DNA of 64,000 nucleotides from Flavihumibacter sp. ZG627 (GTDB taxonomy: Bacteria; Bacteroidota; Bacteroidia; Chitinophagales; Chitinophagaceae), in NCBI RefSeq assembly GCF_000814325.1, contig NZ_JPHF01000002.1, positions 186,001 to 250,000 of the forward strand, given 5' to 3'. Positions 54,677-63,712 of this stretch are shown here, piece after piece (within the stretch, counting starts at the first letter, position 1; each line of letters starts with the position of its first letter). The position numbers and the translations under genes were made by a program. The notes beneath the pieces are model-generated. The model was not told the DNA's origin. It ran no database searches and was given only the letters and a program-made list of their open reading frames with translations.

Positions 54677-57157
54677 TCACCACCTCGCCACCAGTTTCAG
54701 ATTCACCAGTCTTGGAGTGAGTCGGTTTGGTATGGTATAGGTTGTGTTAGAAAAGTCCTTTATCAATAAATAGGAAATAGTATTTGCGCGGTCAATAATA
54801 TTAAAGACCTCAAGGCTGGCCCAAAGGTTTTCAAATTTGCGAAATGGACTGTGTCTCCGTCGTTTAGCAGCATCACTATTAAGCAGAAGGGCACTGAAAC
54901 CAATATCAATGCGGAGGTAAGGATCGATCACAAGTGCATTTCTGTATTTGACACTGTTGGGGATGTTATAAGGCAGGTTTGCTCCATAAATGGTGTTTAC
55001 ATAAACCTTAAAATTCTTATTAGTAGATAGATAATCCTGGAAAAATATACCTACTGTAACCAATCGGTCAGTTGGCCTTCGCAACCAACCATTCTCTGTT
55101 AGACTGCTGTCAATAGGCCGGTTAAGTGAATCAATTGTATAATTGTAAAACTGGTCACCTTCAATATCTTCTCGTGTGCGCATAAAACCCACATTTATAT
55201 AACTTTCTGCATCCCTAACAACCTCGCCAAATAAACGTGCTTCCAGTCCCGCCGCATATGCCTTTGCCTTGTTCTCGCCAAAGTATCTCATCCTCACATT
55301 ATCTATGTCATATGGAACAACATCCCACATACTCTTATAATAAGCTTCTGTTGTTAGGCGAAGCATCCTGTCAAATGCCTTGAAATTATAATCAAGGCCA
55401 CCACTCAGCTGCCAACTTTTTTGTGCTTTGAGTGAATAATTAATACTTCCATCATAACGGCGCATCTCCCGGTAAAAAGGAGGTTGATGATAAATTCCTG
55501 CACTTCCCCGAAAAATAATATCCCTTTTCCAGCTGATTGGCTTCCAGGAAATACCCGCTCGCGGTGATAGTAATAGTTCTTCATTAAGGTCATTATAATT
55601 TAATCGCACACCAGCTTGTATGCTGATACCAGATGAATCGCCAACACTTATATTGTCCTGGAAATACCCACTAAAACGATTAACCGAAAAATCCGCGGAT
55701 GACCGGAGTCTGTTAAAAAGAGATAATTCTCCGGGTTGGTAGGGGAGTGAATAGCCGGCAGAATCCTGGTATTCAAACTCCCTTAGTTGATCTGTGACAT
55801 GCTGGCGGTCAACTCCAACTCCCCATTGTAAATAATGATCACCTCTGTCATAGAAGCCTTTATGACTTAAGTTCCACACTTCAACGTCCAGGCTGTTTCT
55901 GGCATAATTCTGAAATACGCCGGCACCGAGTGGATTTATAATAAGACCGAATTCCGGCTTGCTACGGTCAAACGACCTTTCCCCAAACAGATAGGCACCG
56001 CTAATGTCAATGGATTCTTTTTCCTTATTACTGAACCTCGATGCCATCCATTTCAGCCTGAGGTGTTTCCGTGGCTGGTTAATAACTGATAATCCAGCCA
56101 TATTGGTACTATAACTGTCTTCCTCACGACCTTCAAAATATATGTCCAACCCCAGGTTGGCAGAAAAAAATGGTGAGAATACGGCAGCGGAAGGCTGGCT
56201 GAATTCGGGCTCTAACGTAAATTTTGTGCCTGAAATATTTCCAATAAACTCTGCTGTCCATTTTGAATTGAATTCCCAGGTAAATAATCCCTGAAGATCA
56301 GCAGCTGATGGAACATAATTCCCTTTTGTTTCCTGGCTGCTCAGCAGATTACGATTACTTCGGTTACGTGCCCCGATTAGCCAGGAAAACTTATTTTTTG
56401 CACCTGTTCCTTCAAGTTGGAGACCCTGTTCCAACATGCTTATATACGCAGATCCTCCAAATGATTTAGGTTTCTTATACTGGATGTCAAGTACTGAGGA
56501 GAGTTTATCACCATACCTGCTTTGAAAACCCCCGTTGTAAAAATTTACACTCCTCGTCATTTCGGGATTAATAAAACTTAATCCTTCCTGTTGCCCGCTT
56601 CTGACCAGATATGGACGATAAATTTCAAAATCATTCACATAGATCAGGTTCTCATCATAACTTCCACCTCTTACATTATAATTTGAGGTTAGTTCATTAT
56701 TCGTTCCAACAAATACCTTAATAAGATTTTCTATACTTCCGCCTGGCCCCGGAATATTTAAAGCAAGTTTTGGGTTTATATTCACCAGACCGGCTTCACG
56801 CCGGTTTCGTTCATCTGTGACCGTTACCTCTTTTAGTTCCTGTGCTCCTTTTTCCAATCGGATAGTAATTGTTTCTGTTTCGGCATTATTGAGAAGGAAA
56901 TTTTTCTGTTGAGGCTTGTACCCTGTATAAGTGAAAATCAGCGCTATAGCTTTTCCTGCAGGCACGGTGATCCTGAAATACCCGCTGTCATTGCTCCTAA
57001 GTCCCCCTTGTTTGCCGAGAATTGAAATGCTAACACCACTAAGACGTTGTTCTTTTTCGTCAACAATCATTCCATTAATAATTGCAGTTTTATCCTGGGA
57101 GTATGCTCCGCAAAATATTCCCAGAAGAAGGCTAAGTAGTATGGCTAGGGTTTTCAA
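54677..57157 (-). CDS. TonB-dependent receptor with regulatory-like domain
   Basis: An 826-residue outer-membrane receptor. Signal peptide [21 protein letters not shown] gives the start, which is TTG. A carboxypeptidase-regulatory-like domain (about 25-105: [20 protein letters not shown]) precedes the plug (about 110-220: [37 protein letters not shown]) and a barrel ending in a C-terminal aromatic (LVARW). There is no SusD partner, so this is not a polysaccharide utilisation pair. The ligand is unknown. Confidence 0.87.
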   Translation of the reverse strand: MKTLAILLSLLLGIFCGAYSQDKTAIINGMIVDEKEQRLSGVSISILGKQGGLRSNDSGYFRITVPAGKAIALIFTYTGYKPQQKNFLLNNAETETITIRLEKGAQELKEVTVTDERNRREAGLVNINPKLALNIPGPGGSIENLIKVFVGTNNELTSNYNVRGGSYDENLIYVNDFEIYRPYLVRSGQQEGLSFINPEMTRSVNFYNGGFQSRYGDKLSSVLDIQYKKPKSFGGSAYISMLEQGLQLEGTGAKNKFSWLIGARNRSNRNLLSSQETKGNYVPSAADLQGLFTWEFNSKWTAEFIGNISGTKFTLEPEFSQPSAAVFSPFFSANLGLDIYFEGREEDSYSTNMAGLSVINQPRKHLRLKWMASRFSNKEKESIDISGAYLFGERSFDRSKPEFGLIINPLGAGVFQNYARNSLDVEVWNLSHKGFYDRGDHYLQWGVGVDRQHVTDQLREFEYQDSAGYSLPYQPGELSLFNRLRSSADFSVNRFSGYFQDNISVGDSSGISIQAGVRLNYNDLNEELLLSPRAGISWKPISWKRDIIFRGSAGIYHQPPFYREMRRYDGSINYSLKAQKSWQLSGGLDYNFKAFDRMLRLTTEAYYKSMWDVVPYDIDNVRMRYFGENKAKAYAAGLEARLFGEVVRDAESYINVGFMRTREDIEGDQFYNYTIDSLNRPIDSSLTENGWLRRPTDRLVTVGIFFQDYLSTNKNFKVYVNTIYGANLPYNIPNSVKYRNALVIDPYLRIDIGFSALLLNSDAAKRRRHSPFRKFENLWASLEVFNIIDRANTISYLLIKDFSNTTYTIPNRLTPRLVNLKLVARW

Positions 57158-57194
57158 TCAGGATGCTTTATAAAAGCGTTTGTAATTCTATATT

Positions 57195-57845
57195 CTAACT
57201 GTCAATTTGTTTCATTGCAGTTATTGTAGCTTTGGGATCAGGTGAATGAAAAACTGCACTTCCAGCTACAAGAACATCCGCTCCAGCTTCAACTAGGGCA
57301 CGTGCGTTTGTCATATCAACTCCACCATCAACTTCAATCTTAACATTTATGCCCAATTGTTCAATCCTTTGGCGCAGTATCCTTATTTTATCATAAGTAT
57401 GCGGAATGAATTTCTGTCCCCCAAATCCCGGATTAACACTCATGATAAGTACCATATCAATATCGGGGAGTATATCCTGGAGTAATTGTACGGGTGTATG
57501 CGGATTAATTGCAACGCCGGCCATCATTCCCAATGATTTTATTTCCTGGATATTACGATGAAGATGCCTGCAGGCTTCAAGGTGAACTGTAAGGATATCA
57601 GCGCCTGCATTCCTGAATGCATGGGTATACTTTTCCGGCTCTTCTATCATCAGATGTACGTCAAATAACTTTTTACTGGCCTTACGAAGCTGCTCAATCA
57701 CCGGAAGTCCAAAGCTTATATTATTTACAAAGCGGCCATCCATAACATCCAGGTGAAACCAATCGGCCTCACTTTCGTTAAGCATGCTACATACAGAACC
57801 GAGGTTCAGGAAATCGGAGGCTAATAAAGAAGGAGCAATGATCAT
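57195..57845 (-). CDS. rpe: Ribulose-phosphate 3-epimerase Rpe
   Basis: Interconverts ribulose-5-phosphate and xylulose-5-phosphate. The metal-binding segments are IIAPSLLASDFLNLG, WFHLDVMDGRFVNNISFG, DVHLMIEEPEKY, MSVNPGFGGQKFIP and VEVDGGVDMTNARALVEAGADVLVAGSAVF-type IEVDGGV. It has 216 residues. It starts 14 bases after the TPR lipoprotein gene on the same strand. Confidence 0.95.
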   Translation of the reverse strand: MIIAPSLLASDFLNLGSVCSMLNESEADWFHLDVMDGRFVNNISFGLPVIEQLRKASKKLFDVHLMIEEPEKYTHAFRNAGADILTVHLEACRHLHRNIQEIKSLGMMAGVAINPHTPVQLLQDILPDIDMVLIMSVNPGFGGQKFIPHTYDKIRILRQRIEQLGINVKIEVDGGVDMTNARALVEAGADVLVAGSAVFHSPDPKATITAMKQIDS

Positions 57846-57859
57846 GGTGGGAAGATAAA

Positions 57860-58879
57860 TTATTTTTCTCCTTTAACCCTTGCGGCTGCTTCAACAGCCT
57901 CGGTAAAATTTCGGTCAAGCGAATATGCCTTAGCGTAATTACTCAGAGCTTCCTCCTTTTTGCCTAACTTTTCATAACAGCGCCCCTGCCAGTAATAAGC
58001 ATCAGCATAAGTATTGGACACAGTGGCAGCAAGTTTAAACTGCTTGAGAGCTTCGTCAAGGTTTTTCTGGTCGAAATAGATTATTCCTTTTTCAATATAG
58101 GCTTCCTGGAATTTCCAATCGATCTTTATAACCTGGTTGAACTGGTCCAGAGCTTTTGCTGTATTGCCAGTATTCGCAAAATAGATTCCCTTGATAAAAT
58201 AAGGATCTGGCATCTCCCCAACAGAATCCCTTCCAATTACCAGGTCCGCCATATCCAACGATCGTGGATCCCGTGCCTCAGCATACAGATTAGCAAGTGA
58301 TAATGCCGTCATTTGAAGTGGCTGGATCCTGAATGATGTTTCCAGGTGGCGAAGCGCAGAAGGAGTATCTTTTTTCTCCAGATACAACATTGCCTTTTCA
58401 AACCAGGCTTCAAAATCGAGAGAATCTTCTGCCAGCATCTTATCATATGCTTCCAGTGCTTTATCATATTGCCCATTCTGAAGTAGTGCTTCCCCCAATC
58501 TTCTTTTGAGATTGGTGTTTTCAGGAAACCTTACCGTAAGTTCTTTGAGTAGTTCCAAAGCCTTATCATTTCTGCCAGCCATAAAGAGTGAACTAACTTT
58601 CATTTCAGCAATTTCCTCTACCTGCGATAGTTCCCAGGCTCTTTGCAGGTCGGCATAGGCAAGATCGTGCTCGGCATTCCTTGTAAGTAGGGAGGCCCTG
58701 CGTATGTACAGCTCAGTATTTTTATTATCGGCATTGATACTGTCTGATAACGGCTTGTAAGGATCCATGGAGAGGATATTGGTATTTTGGCCATTATCAT
58801 CACTGGAATTTACATCCGAACCACATGCATAAAATAAAAATGTAATAGCCAATCCTAAAATGGCGAATAATGATTTCAT
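57860..58879 (-). CDS. TPR-repeat lipoprotein
   Basis: A 339-residue lipoprotein (lipobox FLFYAC, Cys19) made almost entirely of tetratricopeptide repeats of 34 residues. Clear repeats include NTNLKRRLGEALLQNGQYDKALEAYDKML, FEAWFEKAMLYLEKKDTPSALRHLE and YADAYYWQGRCYEKLGKKEEALSNYAKAYSL. Such proteins act as scaffolds in envelope complexes; the partner is unknown. A TAGCTTTG box lies exactly 4 nt before its ATG. Confidence 0.85.
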   Translation of the reverse strand: MKSLFAILGLAITFLFYACGSDVNSSDDNGQNTNILSMDPYKPLSDSINADNKNTELYIRRASLLTRNAEHDLAYADLQRAWELSQVEEIAEMKVSSLFMAGRNDKALELLKELTVRFPENTNLKRRLGEALLQNGQYDKALEAYDKMLAEDSLDFEAWFEKAMLYLEKKDTPSALRHLETSFRIQPLQMTALSLANLYAEARDPRSLDMADLVIGRDSVGEMPDPYFIKGIYFANTGNTAKALDQFNQVIKIDWKFQEAYIEKGIIYFDQKNLDEALKQFKLAATVSNTYADAYYWQGRCYEKLGKKEEALSNYAKAYSLDRNFTEAVEAAARVKGEK

Positions 58880-58883
58880 CAGC

Positions 58884-58891
58884 CAAAGCTA
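58884..58891 (-). promoter_or_regulatory. -7 promoter box 4 nt before the TPR gene ATG
   Basis: The minus strand reads TAGCTTTG then GCTG then ATG: an exact TAnnTTTG match with a 4-nt gap, predicting a leaderless mRNA. Confidence 0.5.
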
Positions 58892-58953
58892 TGGTTTTCA
58901 CAAAAAATGCTATTATACTAATACATTTGCCACGGATAAAATTATAACATATT

Positions 58954-60057
58954 ATGATGGTTTTGAATAATTGGATAGGTATAGTGATAACCGGGGCATT
59001 TTTTGCCATGGGATCACCTGGTTCTGCTGAAATAAGGAAAACTAATTTTTCAGATACACTGCACTATCCGGAGGAAACACATTTCAGAAACCTTAGACAA
59101 CTTACCTTCGGCGGTGATAATGCAGAAGCCTATTTTAGTTATGATGGTAAATACCTGGTATATCAGAAAACTAGCCTCAAGGGAGGCATACCCTGTGACC
59201 AGATATTTATAGGCAAAATTCCTGAAAGCCCTGCCGAGCCTTTTGTTCCGAAACTAATTAGTTCAGGAAAAGGCAGAACAACCTGCGCATTTTTTCTTCC
59301 TGATGGTAAGCATATCGTATATGCTTCCACGCATCTTGGGGGAGATGAATGTCCGCCGGTTCCTGATAGAACCAAATATGGTAACAGATACATATGGCCG
59401 CTTTATAAAAACTATGATATATTCCTGGCCGACACCAGCGGAAACATCGTTAAGCAATTGACAACCTCAGATGGGTATGATGCAGAAGCAACTATTTCGC
59501 CTGATGGGCGCCTCATGGTGTATACAAGTGATAAGGATGGCGATCTTGAGTTGTATTGCATGAACCTGAAGACTGGCACGGAAAAGCGATTGACCAATAT
59601 CGTTGGTTATGACGGGGGTGCATGGTTCAGCCCGGATGGGAAAAAAATAATCTGGAGAGCCAGCCGGCCTGCACCGGGCGAGGAAGAATCGGAATACAAA
59701 AAACTACTTGCCGAACATCTTGTTGCACCAACCAGAATGGAAGTTTATACTGCTAATATCGATGGATCCGATGTAAAACAGGTTACAAATCTGGGTCAGG
59801 CCAACTGGGCTCCGGTTTTTATGCCCGATAGTAAAAGGATATTGCTTGCATCAAATCATGAGTATAAAAGAGGATTTCCCTTTAATCTGTATATGGTTGA
59901 TGGAGATGGATCAAATATGAAAAAAATAAGCCGCGATAAGGGCTTCGATGCGTTCGCTATGTTCAGTTATGATGGAAAAAAGATTGTATTCTGTAGCAAT
60001 CGCAATAATGGTGGTACCCGGGATACCAATATATTTGTTGCCGATTGGACTGAATAA
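58954..60057 (+). CDS. TolB-like PD40 propeller protein
   Basis: A 367-residue exported protein with an N-terminal signal segment and six PD40-type repeats: YFSYDGKYLVYQK, FFLPDGKHIVYAS, TISPDGRLMVYTSD, WFSPDGKKIIWRAS, VFMPDSKRILLASN and MFSYDGKKIVFCSN. These form a TolB-like beta-propeller, probably periplasmic. No catalytic domain is attached. It is divergent from the TPR gene and followed by a small membrane protein 45 bases later. Confidence 0.83.
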   Translation: MMVLNNWIGIVITGAFFAMGSPGSAEIRKTNFSDTLHYPEETHFRNLRQLTFGGDNAEAYFSYDGKYLVYQKTSLKGGIPCDQIFIGKIPESPAEPFVPKLISSGKGRTTCAFFLPDGKHIVYASTHLGGDECPPVPDRTKYGNRYIWPLYKNYDIFLADTSGNIVKQLTTSDGYDAEATISPDGRLMVYTSDKDGDLELYCMNLKTGTEKRLTNIVGYDGGAWFSPDGKKIIWRASRPAPGEEESEYKKLLAEHLVAPTRMEVYTANIDGSDVKQVTNLGQANWAPVFMPDSKRILLASNHEYKRGFPFNLYMVDGDGSNMKKISRDKGFDAFAMFSYDGKKIVFCSNRNNGGTRDTNIFVADWTE

Positions 60058-60102
60058 ATGGTTCGTTTGTTAATTATTACACCAAACATCAAATAGTATA
60101 TT

Positions 60103-60573
60103 ATGTACAACGGTCTATTACACCTTCACAGTCTCCTAAGATGGGTCATCTTCATTTTATTGATCATTGCAATTGTTAAGCATTATAAAGGGATGAATAC
60201 AAAATCCGGCTATACTGCAGGTGATCGGAAAGTTGACCTTTTCCTAATGATATCAGCTCATGTCACCTTATTGGTGGGTTTATACCAATGGTTCGCAGGT
60301 CCCTGGGGTTTAAAACTCATCCAGGACAAAGGGTTTAGTGAAGTTATGAAGAACAGCACAGAACGTTTTTTTGCTGTTGAACACATGGTTGGGATGATCA
60401 TAGCAATCGTGTTGATAACAGTTGGAAGAGCCGCGGGAAAGCCTTCCAATGCAGGTGGTGCTCAACACAGGAAAGCATTTATGATGTTCCTAATTGCGCT
60501 GATTATACTGCTGGTTGCTGTTCCCTGGCCTTTCCGTGAAAATCTGGGAAGAGGCTGGTTCCCTGGTGTGTAA
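60103..60573 (+). CDS. Small four-helix membrane protein of unknown function
   Basis: A 156-residue protein starting MYNGLLHLHSLLRW, with hydrophobic helices at about 13-28, 49-66, 92-114 and 125-142. Several conserved-looking His residues (7, 9, 26, 53 and 94) lie near helix ends and could bind haem or metal; some relatives are annotated as cytochrome B-like, but I see no proof. It converges with the aminotransferase gene. Confidence 0.65.
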   Translation: MYNGLLHLHSLLRWVIFILLIIAIVKHYKGMNTKSGYTAGDRKVDLFLMISAHVTLLVGLYQWFAGPWGLKLIQDKGFSEVMKNSTERFFAVEHMVGMIIAIVLITVGRAAGKPSNAGGAQHRKAFMMFLIALIILLVAVPWPFRENLGRGWFPGV

Positions 60574-60619
60574 AAAATATATTGGGCAGCAGCCCTGACA
60601 TATTTGGTATCGGTACTTT

Positions 60620-61753
60620 TTAGGTGTTTAAACTTTTCATGAGCTTCATAAATTGTTTCATTTCATCAATAGTACCGATACTTACTCTGGCCCATTTTCC
60701 ATCGGGTTGTTCACTTGACCGAAGTACAACATTCTTCGCCATCATATCCTTTGCGAAATCTCCTTTATATTCTTTAAGGTTGAAGAAAAGGAAGTTGGTA
60801 TAAGAAGGGATGCATCGATAACCCATTTGCTGAAGTGACTTATATGTAAAGTCACGGGCCTCTGCATTTTTCATCTTACTGGAATTACTATGAGAGCTGT
60901 CTTTCAGACTAGCCATAGCAGCAGCCATTGACAAAGCACTCAGACTAAAATTGCTGCTGCCAAAATAGTTTGACTGTAAGTCTTTAATTGTCTTTGGATC
61001 CGCAATAACAAAACCAATCCGCATACCTGCCATCGCATGGATCTTCGAAAAAGTCCTTATAATAATAATATTGGGGTTGCCCGCTTTTACCAAAGAAATC
61101 ATTGATTCATTGTCAGGAGCATCAAGAAAATCAATATAGGCCTCATCAATTGATACCATGGTACGCTTACTTGCTTCTTCACAAAAAGATTTAAGTACTG
61201 CCGGTTTCAGCATTGTGCTGGTAGGGTTTGCCGGGTTACAGATGTACACCTGCGCAGTTCTTTCATCTATAGCCCTCAGCATAGCATTCAGATCATGGAC
61301 CTTTTCACTATCAAGCGAAATTTCTTTTACTTCAACACCTATTTTTTTTGCTGTATTGGGAAGAATGCCGAATGTAGGATTTGCAGTTACGAGATTTCCC
61401 TTACTGAAATGTCGGGCCAGAAGGCTTAATGCTTCTCCAGACCCCGGAGTTACAAGGATATGATCTGCTGTAACGCCGTAATAATCGGCCAGTTCCTGTT
61501 TAAATGTCTGCAAACCTGGAATATTATATTGGTAACGATGTGCTGTGCCTATCATATCCGCAATCGCTTTTTTTGCGAAGGGTGAGAGTCCGTAAGGATT
61601 TTCATTGGAACCGAGATTTAGCAAGCCAGACTCAGATCCGTATGATTTTGGAAGATAGTCTTCTCCACCCAGTGAATTCAATGAAAACCCCATTCCCAGT
61701 GTGGCAAGGGCAGTTTGCTTAAGCCAGTCGCGACGATGTAGCTGGTTTGACAT
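60620..61753 (-). CDS. Tat-signal HisC-like PLP aminotransferase
   Basis: A class I/II fold-type I aminotransferase resembling HisC: LNLGSNENPYGLSPFAKKAI near residue 46, CNPANPTSTML near 175, VSIDEAYIDFLD near 200 and the PLP lysine in IRTFSKIHAMAGMRIGF near 235. The N-terminus carries a twin-arginine signal, LHRRDWLKQTALATLGMGFSL, which implies export of the folded, cofactor-loaded enzyme. A true hisC lies at 25045, so this paralogue probably has a different, periplasmic substrate. It has 377 residues. Confidence 0.85.
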   Translation of the reverse strand: MSNQLHRRDWLKQTALATLGMGFSLNSLGGEDYLPKSYGSESGLLNLGSNENPYGLSPFAKKAIADMIGTAHRYQYNIPGLQTFKQELADYYGVTADHILVTPGSGEALSLLARHFSKGNLVTANPTFGILPNTAKKIGVEVKEISLDSEKVHDLNAMLRAIDERTAQVYICNPANPTSTMLKPAVLKSFCEEASKRTMVSIDEAYIDFLDAPDNESMISLVKAGNPNIIIIRTFSKIHAMAGMRIGFVIADPKTIKDLQSNYFGSSNFSLSALSMAAAMASLKDSSHSNSSKMKNAEARDFTYKSLQQMGYRCIPSYTNFLFFNLKEYKGDFAKDMMAKNVVLRSSEQPDGKWARVSIGTIDEMKQFMKLMKSLNT

Positions 61754-61795
61754 TTTGCAGTTATTTTGGTTCCATTAAGATACGAAAAAGCATCA

Positions 61796-62296
61796 TTAAC
61801 GGCTGCCTAGTTCTACAACCTCGCAGTCTTTCATTTGATTGCCATCAATAACAAACCGTAGGATGGAGCGTACTTTATGCCAACCCTGTTTACCGGCAGC
61901 ACCGGGGTTCATATGGAGGCATTGCAAGCCCTCATCATACTGAACCTTTAGAATATGGGAATGACCTGATATAAATAGTGCTGCCTTTTCCTCTATGATT
62001 CGTTTTTTCACACCAGGCGCATATCTGCCGGGATATCCACCTATATGTTTCATGAAAACCCTCACATCTTCACAATCGAAAACAAGCTCTTCCGGGTAAA
62101 CACTGCGAATATCATTACCATCAATATTTCCATAAACACCGCGCACCTGTAGGCCGCTCTTTTGCCCCAGTTCATCCGCAAGTGTGATGTTTCCAAAATC
62201 TCCGGCATGCCATATCTGGTGGCAATCTGTGAAATACCTGAATACAGTTTCATCAAGAAAACCATGTGTGTCTGAAATTAATCCGATCCTGGTCAT
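61796..62296 (-). CDS. YfcE/MJ0936-type metallophosphoesterase
   Basis: A small calcineurin-like phosphodiesterase of 166 residues. Metal-binding motifs are GLISDTHGFLDE near residue 5, IWHAGDFG near 28, VYGNIDGND near 54, FISGHSHILKV near 110 and HMNPGAAGK near 130. Family members hydrolyse phosphodiesters in vitro, and some bind two Mn ions; the natural substrate is unclear. Cytoplasmic, no signal peptide. Confidence 0.9.
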   Translation of the reverse strand: MTRIGLISDTHGFLDETVFRYFTDCHQIWHAGDFGNITLADELGQKSGLQVRGVYGNIDGNDIRSVYPEELVFDCEDVRVFMKHIGGYPGRYAPGVKKRIIEEKAALFISGHSHILKVQYDEGLQCLHMNPGAAGKQGWHKVRSILRFVIDGNQMKDCEVVELGSR

Positions 62297-62359
62297 TTTT
62301 GCTGTTTCGCCTGTTTTAGGTGGAAAGTATGATTTTGTATCTTAGCAATACGATAAGTC

Positions 62360-62467
62360 ATGCCATACAACAGAAATTTTACCTGGTATATTGATAAACG
62401 CTCCTGGAAATATGTTTTCCTTCTGGCGATGCTGGATCGTAGCGTGCTGCAGTCGCGTCCTTGCTAA
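62360..62467 (+). CDS. Possible 35-residue leader or small protein before hmgA
   Basis: An ATG-started frame of 35 codons, rich in aromatic residues in its first 20 (Y3, F7, W9, Y10, W16, Y18, F20), ending SRPC. It begins 14 nt after a weak -7-like TATCTTAG (62338-62345) and ends 32 bases before hmgA. No terminator or alternative hairpin lies between them. It may be a leader peptide, an independent small protein, or chance. Confidence 0.3.
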   Translation: MPYNRNFTWYIDKRSWKYVFLLAMLDRSVLQSRPC

Positions 62468-62499
62468 AAATAAACTTCACTTAATTAATAATACTTAAA

Positions 62500-63657
62500 A
62501 TGCCTCATTATATTAAATTGGGACATATCCCGCACAAACGTCATACTCAGTTCCGTAAACCTGATGGTGGCCTGTATTCCGAACAGCTTTTTTCTACCGA
62601 AGGATTTTCAAATGATTATTCTATCCTTTATCATGCGCATCCACCAACACAAATAATAAGTACAGATCCCCCTATCAACGCTATGCCGGTTGTTGCCGAG
62701 GAGAAAATGCTCCAGCATCGTTGTTTTGAAGGATTTCAAATAAAGCCGGAAAATGATTTTCTGGAAAGCCGTAAGCCGGTGCTTGTGAATAATGATTGTC
62801 ATATAGTGCTGGCTGCCCCCCGCGAAAGCATGACCCGATACTTCTATAAAAATGCAGATGCTGATGAGATGATTTTTGTTCACGCAGGAAGCGGTGTGCT
62901 ATATACCCAGTATGGTGAACTTCCCTTTGGTTATGGTGATTACCTTGTAATACCGAGAGGTACTATTTACCAGATCAGCTTTACAGATTCAAATAACAGG
63001 TTTTTTATAGTAGAATCTTTCAGCCCAATTCGCTACCCTAAACGATATCTTTCAAAAAATGGGCAATTACTGGAACATTCTCCTTTTTGTGAGCGTGATA
63101 TAAGGGGCCCGCAGGATTTAAGATCTTATGATGAAGCAGGTGATTTCCTGATTAAAACCCGTAAAAAAGGTATGCAATATGGACTTCATTATGGTAATCA
63201 TCCTTTCGATGTAGTTGGATGGGATGGATGTTGTTATCCTTTTGCCTTCAGCATACATGATTTTGAGCCCATAACAGGACGTGTTCACCAGCCACCACCT
63301 GTTCACCAGACCTTTGAAGCAAATAATTTTGTTGTTTGTTCCTTCGTTCCCCGCCTTTATGATTATCATCCGCAGGCCATACCAGCTCCCTATAATCACA
63401 GCAATATAGACAGTGATGAGGTGTTGTACTATGTTGACGGTGATTTCATGAGCCGCAAGAATGTTACCCGGGGAATGATCACGCTGCATCCTGCGGGCAT
63501 ACCCCACGGGCCTCACCCCGGTGCCGTTGAAAAAAGTATTGGCAAGAAAGAAACCGGGGAACTGGCCGTTATGGTCGATACTTTCCATCCATTACAATTA
63601 ACTGTAGAAGCCCTTGAAATCGAAAACCAGGGATATACAATGTCATGGGCAGAATAG
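62500..63657 (+). CDS. hmgA: Homogentisate 1,2-dioxygenase HmgA
   Basis: Fe(II) enzyme opening the ring of homogentisate to maleylacetoacetate in tyrosine and phenylalanine degradation. It shows PHYIKLGHIPHKRHTQFRKPDGGLYSEQLFSTEGF, the cupin segment EMIFVHAGSGVLYTQYGELPFGYGDYLVIPRGT, VVGWDGCCYPFAFSIHDFEPITGRVHQPPPVHQTFE, and metal-ligand regions NIDSDEVLYYVDG and LHPAGIPHGPHPG. It has 385 residues, the shorter bacterial form. No hpd or fumarylacetoacetase gene is in the window, though the pathway may continue elsewhere. Confidence 0.94.
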   Translation: MPHYIKLGHIPHKRHTQFRKPDGGLYSEQLFSTEGFSNDYSILYHAHPPTQIISTDPPINAMPVVAEEKMLQHRCFEGFQIKPENDFLESRKPVLVNNDCHIVLAAPRESMTRYFYKNADADEMIFVHAGSGVLYTQYGELPFGYGDYLVIPRGTIYQISFTDSNNRFFIVESFSPIRYPKRYLSKNGQLLEHSPFCERDIRGPQDLRSYDEAGDFLIKTRKKGMQYGLHYGNHPFDVVGWDGCCYPFAFSIHDFEPITGRVHQPPPVHQTFEANNFVVCSFVPRLYDYHPQAIPAPYNHSNIDSDEVLYYVDGDFMSRKNVTRGMITLHPAGIPHGPHPGAVEKSIGKKETGELAVMVDTFHPLQLTVEALEIENQGYTMSWAE

Positions 63658-63712
63658 ACTGGTATTAAAAAGGTCATTTTTCTTATATTGTAGGAACAAA
63701 ACCATTTGCCAT

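Noticed and set aside
60584-60595. GGGC-AGCA-GCCC hairpin as a terminator between convergent genes
   Set aside because: Only 4 bp of stem and no T-run on either strand.
60620-61753. Second enzyme of the histidine pathway
   Set aside because: A complete hisC is already in the his cluster, and this copy has a Tat signal.
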